This document shows positions 16,001 through 28,554 of a DNA stretch of 64,000 nt, piece by piece. Numbering within the stretch: the stretch's first letter is position 1; every line of letters begins with the position of its first letter. This DNA is from Bugula neritina (Eukaryota; Bryozoa; Gymnolaemata; Cheilostomatida; Bugulidae). A model generated the notes under the pieces. That model did not search any database, was not told the origin of the DNA, and saw only the letters and a list, made by a program, of their open reading frames with translations. The stretch lies in the NCBI GenBank assembly GCA_964035545.1, contig CAXIUT010000230.1:1054001-1118000 (forward strand). The letters run 5' to 3'. The translations under genes and the position numbers were made by a program.

Positions 16001-19000
16001 CTGGAACATATTGAAATACACTGCGCCACATTGAAACATACTGCAACATACTGAAGTATACTGCAAGATACTGCAACATACTGAAACAGACTGTGACATA
16101 CTGAAATACACTGCAACATACTGCAAGATACCGCAACCTACTGAAATACACTGTAACATATTGAAATACACTGCATCATACTGCAACATACTGAATTACA
16201 CTGGAACATATTGATATACACTGCAACACATTGAAATATACTGCAACACACTGAAACATACGGCAATATACCAAAATATACTGCGACACCTTGAAAAATA
16301 CTGCAACATACGAAATATACTGCAAGTGGTGCAACATACTGAAATATAATGTGACACACTGGAATACACTGCAACATACTGCAACATACTGCAACGAACG
16401 GAAATACAGTGTAACTTATTGAATTACACTGCATCATACTGCAACATACTGAGATACACTGGAACATAACGATATACACTGCAACACATTGAAATATACT
16501 GCAACACACTGAACCATATGGCAACATACCGAAATTTACTGCGACACACTGAAAAATACTGCAACATACGAATTATACTTCAAGTGGTGCAACATACTGA
16601 AATACAATGTGACACACTGAAATACACTGCAACATATTGCAACATACTGAAATATTGTGCGACACATTGAAATATACTGCAACATATTGAAATATACTAT
16701 AACATACTGCAACATACTAAAATACACTGCAACATACTGAAATACATTGCAACACATTAAAATATACTGCGACATACTGAAACATACTGCAACATGCTGA
16801 AATATACTGCAACATACTGAAATACACTATAACATATTGAAATATACTGCAACATACTGAATTACACTCTAACATACTGAAATATGCTGTAGCATACTGA
16901 AATACACTGCAACACACTGAAGTATACTGTAATACACTGAAATGTAATGCAACATACTGAATTATACTGCAACATAGTGCAACATACTGAAATACACTAC
17001 AACATACTGCAACATACTGAAATACACTGGAACATATTGAAATACACTGCGACACATTGAAACATACTGCAACATACTGAAGTATACTGCAAGATACTGC
17101 AACATACTGAAACAGACTGTGACATACTGAAATACACTGCAACATACTGCAAGATACCGCAACCTACTGAAATACACTGTAACATATTGAAATACACTGC
17201 ATCATACTGCAACATACTGAATTACACTGGAACATATTGATATACACTGCAACACATTGAAATATACTGCAACACACTGAAACATACGGCAATATACCAA
17301 AATATACTGCGACACCTTGAAAAATACTGCAACATACGAAATATACTGCAAGTGGTGCAACATACTGAAATACAATGTGACACACTGGAATACACTGCAA
17401 CATACTGCAACATACTGAAATAATGTGCGACACAATAAAATATACTGCAACATATTGAAATATACTGTAATATACTGCAGCATACTAAAATACACTGCAA
17501 CACATTAAAATATACTGCAACATACTGAAACATACTGCAACATACTGAAATACACTGTGACACACTGAAATACACTGCAACATACTGCAACATACTGCAA
17601 CATACTAAAATACACTGCAAGACATTAAAATATACTGCAACATACTGAAACATACTGCAACATACTGAAATAAACTGCGACACGTTGAAAATGACTGCAA
17701 CATACTGAAATATACTGCGAAGCCTTAAAATATACTGCAACATACTGAAATAGACTGCAAGTGGTGCAACATACTGAAATACACTGTAACATATCGAAAT
17801 ACACTGCAACATACTGCAACATACTGAAATGCACCGGAACATAATGGAATACCCTGCAACACATTGAAATATACTGCAACAGACTGAAACATAAGGTAAC
17901 ACAATGAAGTATACTGCGACACGTTAATATATACTGCAACATACTGAAATATACTGCAACATACTGAAATGTAATGTAATATACAGAAATGTACTGTAAC
18001 ATACTGAATTATACTGCAACATAGTGCAACATACTGAAATACACTACAACAAACTGCAACATACTGAAATACACTGGAACATATTGAAATACATTGCGAC
18101 ACATTGAAATATACTGCAACATACTGAAATACACTGAGACACATTGAAATATACTGTAACATACTGCAACATACTAAAATACACTGCAACACATTAAAAT
18201 ATACTGCAACATACTGAAACATACTGCAACATACTGAAATACACTGTGACACACTGAAATACACTGCAACATACTGCAACATACTGCAACATACTGAATT
18301 ACACTGGAACATATTGATATACACTGCAACACATTGAAATATACTGCAACACACTGAACCATATGGCAACATACCGAAATTTACTGCGACACACTGAAAA
18401 ATACTGCAACATACGAATTATACTTCAAGTGGTGCAACATACTGAAATACAATGTGACACACTGAAATACACTGCAACATACTGCAACATACTGCAACAT
18501 ACTAAAATACACCGCAACACATTAAAATATACTCTAACATACTGAAACATACTGCAACATACTGAAATACACTGTGACACACTGAAATACACTGCAACAT
18601 ACTGCAACATACTGCAACATACTGAATTACACTGGAACATATTGATATACACTGCAACACATTGAAATATGCTGCAACACACTGAACCATATGGCAACAT
18701 ACCGAAATTTACTGCGACACACTGAAAAATACAGCAACATACGAATTATACTTCAAGTGGTGCAACATACTGAAATACAATGTGACACACTGAAATACAC
18801 TGCAACATACTGCAACATACTGCAACATACTGAAATATTGTGCGACACATTGAAATATACTACAACGTATTGAAATATACTGTAACATACTGCAACATAC
18901 TAAAATACACTGCAACATACTGAAATACATTGCAACATATTAAAATATACTGCGACATACTGAAACATACTGCAACATGCTGAAATATACTGCAACATAC

Positions 19001-19181
19001 TGAAATACACCATCACATATTGAAATATACTGCAACATACTGAATTACACTCTAACATACTGAAATATGCTGTAGCATACTGAAATACACTGCAACACAC
19101 TGAAGTATACTGTAATACACTGAAATGTAATGCAACATACTGAATTATACTGCAACATAGTGCAACATACTGAAATACACT
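10024..19181. repeat. Nested 4,863-bp tandem duplication
   Basis: The segment 10,024-14,318 is colinear with 14,887-19,181 at a constant offset of 4,863 bp. ACATAACGAT occurs at 11,601 and 16,464, and the CATATG block at 10,616 recurs at 15,479. The copies diverge just before 10,024/14,887 and just after 14,318/19,181. The duplication lies inside the 13.55-kb unit, so at least two rounds of amplification at different scales are recorded. Confidence 0.85.
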
Positions 19182-22100
19182 ACAACATACTGCAACATAC
19201 TGAAATACACTGGAACATATTGAAATACACTGCGACACATTGAAACATACTGCAACATACTGAAGTATACTGCAAAATACTGCAACATACTGAAACAGAC
19301 TGTGACATACTGAAATACACTGCAACATACTGCAAGATACCGCAACCTACTGAAATACACTGTAACATATTGAAATACACTGCATCATACTGCAACATAC
19401 TGAATTACACTGGAACATATTGATATACACTGCAACACATTGAAATATACTGCAACACACTGAAACATACGGCAATATACCAAAATATACTGCGACACCT
19501 TGAAAAGTACTGCAACATACGAAATATACTGCAAGTGGTGCAACATACTGAAATACAATGTGACACACTGGAATACACTGCAACATACTGCAACATACTG
19601 CAACGAACAGAAATACAGTGTAACTTAATGAATTACACTGCATCATACTGCAACATACTGAGATACACTGGAACATATCGACATACACTGCAACACATTG
19701 AAATATACTGCAACACACTGAACCATATGGCAACATACCGAAATTTACTGCGACACACTGAAAAATACTGCAACATACGAATTATACTTCAAGTGGTGCA
19801 ACATACTGAAATACAATGTGACACACTGAAATACACTGCAACATATTGCAACATACTGAAATATTGTGCGACACATTGAAATATACTGCAACATATTGAA
19901 ATATACTGTAACATACTGCAACATACTAAAATACACTGCAACATACTGAAATACATTGCAACACATTAAAATATACTGCGACATACTGAAACATACTGCA
20001 ACATGCTGAAATATACTGCAACATACTGAAATACACTATAACATATTGAAATATACTGCAACATACTGAATTACACTCTAACATACTGAAATATGCTGTA
20101 GCATACTGAAATACACTGCAACACACTGAAGTATACTGTAATACACTGAAATGTAATGCAACATACTGAATTATACTGCAACATAGTGCAACATACTGAA
20201 ATACACTACAACATACTGCAACATACTGAAATACACTGTGACATACTGAATTACACTGCATCATACTGCAACATACTGAGATACACTGGAACATATTGAT
20301 ATACACTGCAACACATTGAAATATACTGCAACACACTGAACCATATGACAACATACCAAAGTTTACTGCGACACACTGAAAAATTTTGCAACATACGAAA
20401 TATACTTCAAGTGGTGCAACATTCTGAAATACAATGTGACACACTGAAATACACTGCAACATACTGCAACATACTGCAACATACTGAAATATTGTGCGAC
20501 ACATTGAAATATACTGCAACATATTGAAATATACTGTAACATACTGCAACATACTAAAATACACTGCAACATACTGAAATACATTGCAACACATTAAAAT
20601 ATACTGCGACATATTGAAACATACTGCAACATGCTGAAATATACTGCAACATACTGAAATACACTATAACATATTGAAATATACTGCAACATACTGAATT
20701 ACACTCTAACATACTGAAATATGCTGTAGCATACTGAAATACACTGCAACACACTGAAGTATACTGTAATACACTGAAATGTAATGCAACATACTGAATT
20801 ATACTGCAACATAGTGCAACATACTGAAATACACTGTGACACACTGAAATACACTGAAACATAATGCAACATACTGCAACATACTGAAATACACTGTAAC
20901 ATATCGAAATACACTGCAACATACTGCAACATACTGCAACATACTGAAATACACCGTAACATATCGAAATACACTTCAACATACTGCAACATACTGAATT
21001 ACACTGGAACATATTGATATACACTGCAACACATTGAAATATACTGCAACACACTGAAACATACGGCAATATACCAAAATATACTGCGACACCTTGAAAA
21101 ATACTGCAACATACGAAATATACTGCAAGTGGTGCAACATACTGAAATACAATGTGACACACTGGAATACACTGCAACATACTGCAACATACTGAAATAT
21201 TGTGCGACACAATAAAATATACTGCAACATATTGAAATATACTGTAATATACTGCAACATACTAAAATACACTGCAACACATTAAAATATACTGCAACAT
21301 ACTGAAACATACTGCAACATACTGAAATACACTGTGACACACTGAAATACACTGCAACATACTGCAACATACTGCAACATACTAAAATACACTGCAAGAC
21401 ATTAAAATATACTGCAACATACTGAAACATACTGCAACATACTGAAATATACTGCAACACACTGAAACATACGGCAACATACCGAAATAAACTGCGACAC
21501 GTTGAAAATTATTTCAACATACTGAAATATACTGCGACGCCTTAAAATATACTGCAACATACTGAAATAGACTGCAAGTGGTGCAACATACTGAAATACA
21601 CTGTGACACACTGAAATACACTGCAACATACTGCAACATACTGCAACATACTGAAATATTGTGCGACACACTGAAATACACTGCAATATACTGCAACATA
21701 CTGCAACATACTGAATTACACTGGAACATATTGATATACACTGCAACACATTGAAATATACTGCAACACACTGAACCATATGGCAACATACCGAAATTTA
21801 CTGCGACACACTGAAAAATACTGCAACATACGAATTATACTTCAAGCGGTGCAACATACTGAAATACATTGTGACACACTGAAATACACTGCAACATACT
21901 GCAACATACTGCAACATACTGCAACATACTGAAATATTGTGTGACACATTGAAATATACTGCAACGTATTGAAATATACTGTAACATACTGCAACATACT
22001 AAAATACACTGCAACATACTGAAATACATTGCAACACATTAAAATATACTGCGACATACTGAAACATACTGCAACATGCTGAAATATACTGCAACATACT

Positions 22101-25100
22101 GAAATACACTATCACATATTGAAATATACTGCAACATACTGAATTACACTCTAACATACTGAAATATGCTGTAGCATACTGAAATACACTGCAACACACT
22201 GAAGTATACGGTAATACACTGAAATGTAATGCAACATACTGAATTATACTGCAACATAGTGCAACATACTGAAATACACTACAACATACTGCATCATACT
22301 GAAATACACTGGAACATATTGAAATACACTGCGACACATTGAAACATACTGCAACATACTGAAATATACTGCAAGATACTGCAACATACTGAAACAGACT
22401 GTGACATACTGAAATACACTGCAACATACTGCAAGATACCGCAACCTACTGAAATACACTGTAACATATTGAAATACACTGCATCATACTGCAACATACT
22501 GAATTACACTGGAACATATTGATATACACTGCAACACACTGAAATATACTGCAACACACTGAAACATACGGCAATATACCAAAATATACTGCGACACCTT
22601 GAAAAATACTGCAACATACGAAATATACTGCAAGTGGTGCAACATACTGAAATACAATGTGACACACTGGAATACACTGCAACATACTGCAACATACTGC
22701 AACATACTGAAATACACTGTAACATATTGAATTACACTGCATCATACTGCAACATACTGAAAAACACTGGAACATATTGATATGCACTGCAACTCATTGA
22801 AATATACTGCAACACACTGCAACATACGGCAGCATACCGAAATATACTGCGACACCTTGAAAAATACTGCAACATACTGAAATATACTGCAAGTGGTTCA
22901 ACATACTGAATTACACTCTAACATACTGAAATATGCTGTAGCATACTGAAATACACTGCAACACACTGAAGTATACTGTAATACACTGAAATGTAATGCA
23001 ACATACTGAATTATACTGCAACATAGTGCAACATACTGAAATACACTGTGACACACTGAAATACACTGAAACATAATGCAACATACTGCAACATACTGAA
23101 ATACACTGTAACTTATCGAAATACACTGCAACATACTGCAACATACTGCAACATACTGAAATACACCGTAACATATCGAAATACACTGCAACATACTGCA
23201 ACATACTGAAATGCACCGGAACATAATGGAATACCCTGCAACAGATTGAAATATACTGCGACAGACTGAAACATAAGGTAACACAATGAAGTATACTGCG
23301 ACACATTAAAATATACTGCAACATACTGAAATATACTGCAACATACTGAAATGTAATGTAATATACAGAAATGTACTGTAACATACTGAATTACACTCTA
23401 ACATACTGAAACATGCTGTAGCATACTGAAATACACTGCAACACACTGAAGTATACTGTAATACACTGAAATGTGATGCAACATACTGAATTATACTGCA
23501 ACATAGTGCAACATACTGAAATACACTACAACAAACTGCAACATACTGAAGTACACTGGAACATATTGAAATACATTGCGACACATTGAAACATACTGCA
23601 ACATACTGAAATACACTGAGACACATTGAAATATACTGTAACATACTGCAACATACTAAAATACACTGCAACACATTAAAATATACTGCAACATACTGAA
23701 ACATACTGCAACATACTGAAATACACTGTGACACACTGAAATACACTGCAACATACTGCAACATACTGCAACATACTGAATTACACTGGAACATATTGAT
23801 ATACACTGCAACACATTGAAATATACTGCAACACACTGAACCATATGGCAACATACCGAAATTTACTGCGACACACTGAAAAATACTGCAACATACGAAT
23901 TATACTTCAAGTGGTGCAACATACTGAAATACAATGTGACACACTGAAATACACTGCAACATACTGCAACATACTGTAACATACTAAAATACACCGCAAC
24001 ACATTAAAATATACTGCCACATACTGAAACATACTGCAACATACTGAAATACACTGTGACACACTGAAATACACTGCAACATACTGCAACATACTGCAAC
24101 ATACTGAATTACACTGGAACATTTTGATATACACTGCAACACATTGAAATATACTGCAACACACTGAACCATATGGCAACATACCGAAATTTACTGCGAC
24201 ACACTGAAAAATACAGCAACATACAAATTATACTTCAAGTGGTGCAACATACTGAAATACAATGTGACACACTGAAATACACTGCAACATACTGCAACAT
24301 ACTGCAACATACTGAAATATTGTGCGACACATTGAAATATACTGCAACGTATTGAAATATACTGTAACATACTGCAACATACTAAAATACACTGCAACAT
24401 ACTGAAATACATTGCAACACATTAAAATATACTGCGACATACTGAAACATACTGCAACATGCTGAAATATACTGCAACATACTGAAATACACCATCACAT
24501 ATTGAAATATACTGCAACATACTGAATTACACTCTAACACACTGAAATATGCTGTAGCATACTGAAATACACTGCAACACACTGAAGTATACTGTAATAC
24601 ACTGAAATGTAATGCAACATACTGAATTATACTGCAACATAGTGCAACATACTGAAATACACTACAACATACTGCAACATACTGAAATACACTGGAACAT
24701 ATTGAAATACACTGCGCCACATTGAAACATACTGCAACATACTGAAGTATACTGCAAGATACTGCAACATACTGAAACAGACTGTGACATACTGAAATAC
24801 ACTGCAACATACTGCAAGATACCGCAACCTACTGAAATACACTGTAACATATTGAAATACACTGCATCATACTGCAACATACTGAATTACACTGGAACAT
24901 ATTGATATACACTGCAACACATTGAAATATACTGCAACACACTGAAACATACGGCAATATACCAAAATATACTGCGACACCTTGAAAAATACTGCAACAT
25001 ACGAAATATACTGCAAGTGGTGCAACATACTGAAATATAATGTGACACACTGGAATACACTGCAACATACTGCAACATACTGCAACGAACGGAAATACAG

Positions 25101-25410
25101 TGTAACTTATTGAATTACACTGCATCATACTGCAACATACTGAGATACACTGGAACATAACGATATACACTGCAACACATTGAAATATACTGCAACACAC
25201 TGAACCATATGGCAACATACCGAAATTTACTGCGACACACTGAAAAATACTGCAACATACGAATTATACTTCAAGTGGTGCAACATACTGAAATACAATG
25301 TGACACACTGAAATACACTGCAACATATTGCAACATACTGAAATATTGTGCGACACATTGAAATATACTGCAACATATTGAAATATACTATAACATACTG
25401 CAACATACTA

Positions 25411-25975
25411 AAATACACTGCAACATACTGAAATACATTGCAACACATTAAAATATACTGCGACATACTGAAACATACTGCAACATGCTGAAATATACTG
25501 CAACATACTGAAATACACTATAACATATTGAAATATACTGCAACATACTGAATTACACTCTAACATACTGAAATATGCTGTAGCATACTGAAATACACTG
25601 CAACACACTGAAGTATACTGTAATACACTGAAATGTAATGCAACATACTGAATTATACTGCAACATAGTGCAACATACTGAAATACACTACAACATACTG
25701 CAACATACTGAAATACACTGTAACTTATCGAAATACACTGCAACATACTGCAACATACTGCAACATACTGAAATACACTGCAACATACTGAAATACATTG
25801 CAACACATTAAAATATACTGCGACATACTGAAACATACTGCAACATGCTGAAATATACTGCAACATACTGAAATACACTATAACATATTGAAATATACTG
25901 CAACATACTGAATTACACTCTAACATACTGAAATATGCTGTAGCATACTGAAATACACTGCAACACAATGAAGTA
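25411..25975. repeat. Local 360-bp duplication beside element 1
   Basis: The string beginning AAATACACTGCAACATACTG at 25,411 starts again at 25,771, an offset of 360 bp. The second copy runs up to the insertion point of the island. The words from 25,790 to 25,975 also match 6,383-6,579 essentially word for word. That shows this copy was ordinary satellite before the insertion. Confidence 0.75.
25974..25975. repeat. TA target-site duplication, left copy
   Basis: The dinucleotide TA lies directly before the terminal CACAG of element 1. The satellite word it interrupts is GAAGTATACT, so the left part reads GAAG-TA. Paired with TA at 28,553-28,554, it restores the uninterrupted satellite found at 6,574-6,590. 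The alternative reading, an element starting ACACAG with no duplication, gives the same bases. A TA duplication is the more usual mechanism. Confidence 0.75.
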
Positions 25976-26140
25976 CACAGTTAGTTTAAGGTCATTACTT
26001 TCCAGATTCAAGCACTGCTTTATGTTATATATAAACGGTTTCCAGGGGATAGCTCGAACAGTTTTTGTCTCACATTAATAAATTTTACATGAAAAGATAG
26101 CTCTTGCATTCCTCTTTCATATACTTTTTTAATTTTTCAA
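25976..26140 (+). repeat. Element 1 left terminal inverted repeat (diverged)
   Basis: The outer 165 bp can be paired with the reverse complement of the other end. Matching blocks in order are the 20-bp tip (one mismatch), GCTTTATGTT (26,017), GATAGCTCGAACAG (26,048), ATGAAAAGATA (26,089) and ATATACTTTTTTA (from 26,119). These are separated by diverged or length-variable stretches. The tip and GATAGCTCGAACAG are the best-preserved parts and may be transposase-binding sites. That role is an inference from position only. Confidence 0.8.
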
Positions 26141-26871
26141 TAAAAAATTTTCTGAGAAAGTTGTTGCATAATAAGTAAAATTTTACACCCTCCATGTTCC
26201 ACTGCTGTAGCACAGGGGATTTATTTTATAAAGTCTAAAAGTTAAACTTGACATTCCTTGATATGTTTTCTCTAATATACTTTCTTTGTTTTTTGAAATT
26301 CTGTTTATGCTCTTCACAATTTGGTAAAAACATACACCATTATGCAAGTTTCACTGCAATTTTCTAAATTCTTCATATGGTGGTTCTAGCTACGCTCCTG
26401 TGACTAATTATAACATCCCTAGTACGTTTGCTGCTCTGCGCGCTATCACAATAACATATAGTACCCTCTCGCACAAATTGGCAATCTATTGGATTTCTGC
26501 CAATATAATGTTCCCTGTTTTACATTAGCACTTAGCTGAATCATCTCATTATGTTACAATCTATTGACAATGCCTCAGCACAACATAATTCTTTGTTTGT
26601 TTGGCAGAGTTAATTTCAGCTAAATCACTTCACTTTGCAGTCTTGTCAGTAAAGGTCTGTCTATATTGCAGCAGGTGTACTTCCAGTTTCTCTAATTCAC
26701 ATATGATTATTTCAAGTACATTGTATTCTATAAGATCAATTTAAAGTTTAGCCCAGTGTTCAGTAGCTAAGTATTATGCATGTATGTTGTCTTACTGTTG
26801 AACAAAAGTTAAAAAACCTTTAAAATTATAGCCATATTTATTATACATGCATAGGATTTGCATAAGTTGAC
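26141..26871. other. Element 1 interior, left part: no gene seen
   Basis: About 730 bp of AT-rich sequence between the left inverted repeat and the tRNA-like unit. I see no open frame of note, no tandem repeat and no recognisable domain. The part up to 26,790 has no counterpart in element 2. The part from about 26,791 onward matches the end of island 2 in reverse. A TACGCTCCTG motif near 26,391 also occurs in reverse near the right end (around 28,303-28,312). It may be a trace of a longer, decayed inverted repeat. Confidence 0.6.
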
Positions 26872-26952
26872 AAAAAAAATTGCAACATACTGGGATTGAA
26901 CCATGACCAACCAACTTCTCGCCGCCGCCTATAACCTCTGGACCACGCAGTC
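26872..26952 (-). ncRNA. tRNA-derived Pol III-like unit in element 1
   Basis: Read on the minus strand, an A box TGGTCCAGAGG (26,935-26,945) fits TRGYNNARNGG. It is followed 32 nt later by a B box GGTTCAATCCC (26,892-26,902) fitting GGTTCRANYCC, and then by a run of eight T (26,872-26,879), a strong Pol III terminator. Seven bases precede the A box as in a tRNA acceptor arm. However, the acceptor and T stems do not pair properly, so this is not a working tRNA and no isotype can be assigned. It is a tRNA pseudogene or a SINE-type head carried by the element, since the same unit sits at the same place in element 2. Expression is unproven. Confidence 0.65.
26880..26892 (+). repeat. 13-bp match to the satellite word inside element 1
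   Basis: TTGCAACATACTG is identical to a satellite string present in the flanking arrays, for example around 6,296-6,308. It lies between the B box and the T8 terminator of the tRNA-like unit. The equivalent stretch in element 2 (about 32,123-32,136) does not contain it. It could be an ancestral seed, a converted patch or chance. Confidence 0.5.
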
Positions 26953-28378
26953 ATCGTTAATAAATTGCCAACTATATGAGTAACTATGAGTACATAAATA
27001 TTTCGCGCGCAAATGGGTTATAATTATTAGGCTGTCAATTCATGTTGATTAGCAGTGAACTGTTGCAATAGCCTCTGGTTACTAGCAAAGCTAATGGTTT
27101 TGAACAAATAACCCAACAGTTTAAAAATAAGTAGCTTGCGTATTACTAGCTACAAAAACAGGTCTGAAATAGACTAATAAAGCAAGGTCTTATTGTAGAG
27201 TTTGCCGATGTGCTCTAAAATAAAACTTAAACTGTATGGTATTACATGAGTATTTGTATGCGAGAGATAAATCAACAATACTGAGTTTCTGGAAAACAAC
27301 ATACTTGAAGTTAACTTTGACAATGGTGTGTTATTTTCATCATGCACTAGCACAGGTAGGGCCTATAGCATAAATCTCTAATCATATGAATCTTTATGAA
27401 GCCCACAGCTCATGTAAGGGTGGCAATGTAATTTGAAACTAAAAATTATGTTGCTGCATTGTGTCTAAGGTATATTAGAGAGCAGAATTTAATTTTACTA
27501 GCCTACCCCAACGGCATTCTACAATGCAGCTTATATGCTTGCAGTTGTAATAAGTACTGTCAATAGCAAGGTTACTATCACTGCTAGCTCTGTGCAGTAT
27601 GTAACCTCTTGAATAATTGCGCCAATTTTAAACTCTTGGAAGTTGGCCAAGTTATCATATCGCAGCCAGCCACCGGAGACAAAGCATCAGAGCTATTCAT
27701 ATAATATTATACTGATGCACTTGGTAGCAAATGTGGCTAATCTAATATAGTTCATAGTTCAACACCCTTTACTTTGGGAATACAGCCTCTTTTTTTAGGT
27801 TTACCTAACAAAGCATGAAAATATCTAAACTGATATTCTGATAATTTAGAGGTAAATTTTGAAAACTAGGTTAATTGCACTTGTTTGCACAACAACAATA
27901 ATAAAATATATATTATGCAGTATAATAAAAACACACATAATACTATAATATAATATATTATAATGATAATAATATAATATTATAAGTACCATTACTGCAT
28001 TTTATAACTAGGATGGTTGCCGAAAAAATGTTTCACAAATTCTGTAATTATACATCAAAAATAGAACTAGCTAGGCAGCAGGTTAGAATAGAGTAAATTT
28101 TTAAAACATGAAATCATGATTTGACTATCGTTTTATTTAGGCCAACCAACCTAGGAATACAAGATTGGGTTTTAGCTGACAGTTTATAACATTTAGCTTT
28201 TGAGCCAGCAGCACTGGCACTTGTGAAGTATAGGCAAAGTTAGTGAAGCGAGACTAACGAGCACTCAAATACAAGGCATATTGAGACACAATAACAAGTC
28301 AGGAGCGTATAAATTGAAAAGAATGTGGAAGGGGGACTATATTTTTCAACACGCTATAACTTAAACATGAATTGGCTT
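26953..28378. other. Element 1 interior, right part: no gene seen
   Basis: About 1.4 kb of AT-rich sequence, matched in reverse orientation throughout by island 2 at roughly 90-95% identity by eye, with small indels. No transposase, no long open frame and no splice-like gene structure is apparent. A GCGCGC core sits near 27,004-27,010 and an AT-rich palindromic tract at 27,892-27,986. Its retention in both copies shows only common descent, not function. Confidence 0.6.
27892..27986. repeat. AT-rich palindromic tract in element 1
   Basis: A stretch of almost pure A and T made of ATAAT/TATAT words with partial self-complementarity around 27,940-27,980, interrupted by an ACACACAT segment. It could extrude a hairpin or be a length-variable microsatellite. 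The counterpart in island 2 (31,035-31,126) has small length differences. Confidence 0.6.
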
Positions 28379-28552
28379 TTGAAAAAAATAAAAAAGTATA
28401 TTGGAGAACATAAGTTTCTTTATCTTTTCATATTTTTTTTGTTCTTGTGACATTCAACCTGTTCGAGCTATCAGTGGAACATTGTTCATATAGAACATAA
28501 AGCACCTGGCAAAGAGCCAGAAAATGAAAAGTATGACCTTAAACCAACTGTG
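28379..28552 (-). repeat. Element 1 right terminal inverted repeat
   Basis: The last 174 bp, read in reverse, begin CACAGTTGGTTTAAGGTCAT and contain TGCTTTATGTTCTATATGAA, GATAGCTCGAACAG and ATGAAAAGATA in the same order as the left end. The inner limit is set by the ATATACTTTTTTATTTTT block shared with the left end. This end is much closer to the end of island 2 than to its own partner end. Confidence 0.8.
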
Positions 28553-28554
28553 TA
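28553..28554. repeat. TA target-site duplication, right copy
   Basis: TA directly follows the terminal CTGTG of element 1 and continues as TACTGTAATACACTG, the same words that follow GAAGTA in uninterrupted satellite copies such as 6,574-6,600. It pairs with TA at 25,974-25,975. Confidence 0.75.

Larger units (their letters stand above)
4100..25720. repeat. 13.55-kb higher-order repeat (about 1.6 copies)
   Basis: The order of variant words from about 4,100 to 12,166 recurs from about 17,653 to 25,720 at an offset of 13,553-13,554 bp. The 1-bp change comes from a base missing near 5,680. Private variants are shared at this offset, for example ACATAACGAT at 11,601 and 25,155. Upstream, the two copies differ by a roughly 40-bp indel near 4,070. 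Downstream, they diverge at about 25,720. Identity looks very high by eye. This is a large tandem duplication unit of the satellite, itself containing a shorter tandem duplication. Confidence 0.85.
1..25975. repeat. Left satellite array of 10-bp words
   Basis: A continuous tandem array of degenerate 10-bp words. Typical words are GCAACATACT, GAAATACACT, GAAATATACT, GCAACACATT, GTGACACACT and GAATTACACT, with the ACT-G junction recurring every 10 bp. Words beginning GCAAC and GAAAT often alternate, giving a 20-bp texture, with runs of two to four GCAACATACT. The phase is kept for hundreds of bases and slips only at occasional 9-bp words. The plus strand is A- and C-rich and poor in G. No gene is seen. 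The long overlapping minus-strand reading frames exist because the words contain no stop codon on that strand. By monomer size it is a minisatellite and by array length a satellite. No known satellite family is recognised. Confidence 0.97.
25976..28552. mobile_element. Element 1: non-autonomous TIR DNA transposon-like insertion
   Basis: A 2,577-bp AT-rich island begins CACAGTTAGTTTAAGGTCAT and ends with the inverse of CACAGTTGGTTTAAGGTCAT, and it is flanked by TA on both sides. The flanks are colinear with satellite at 6,383-6,720 and join without loss when the island is removed. No reading frame of at least 60 codons and no transposase motif is visible, so it is likely non-autonomous. Ends starting near CAGT and a TA duplication recall the Tc1/mariner superfamily, but the family is not established. 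Inside are a tRNA-like Pol III unit (minus strand) and an AT-rich palindromic tract. A truncated inverted relative lies at 30,469-32,226. An unrelated TA-targeting superfamily remains possible. Confidence 0.82.

Noticed and set aside
1-25975. CRISPR array
   Set aside because: The repeats are contiguous 10-bp words without unique spacers of constant length, and no cas genes are present.
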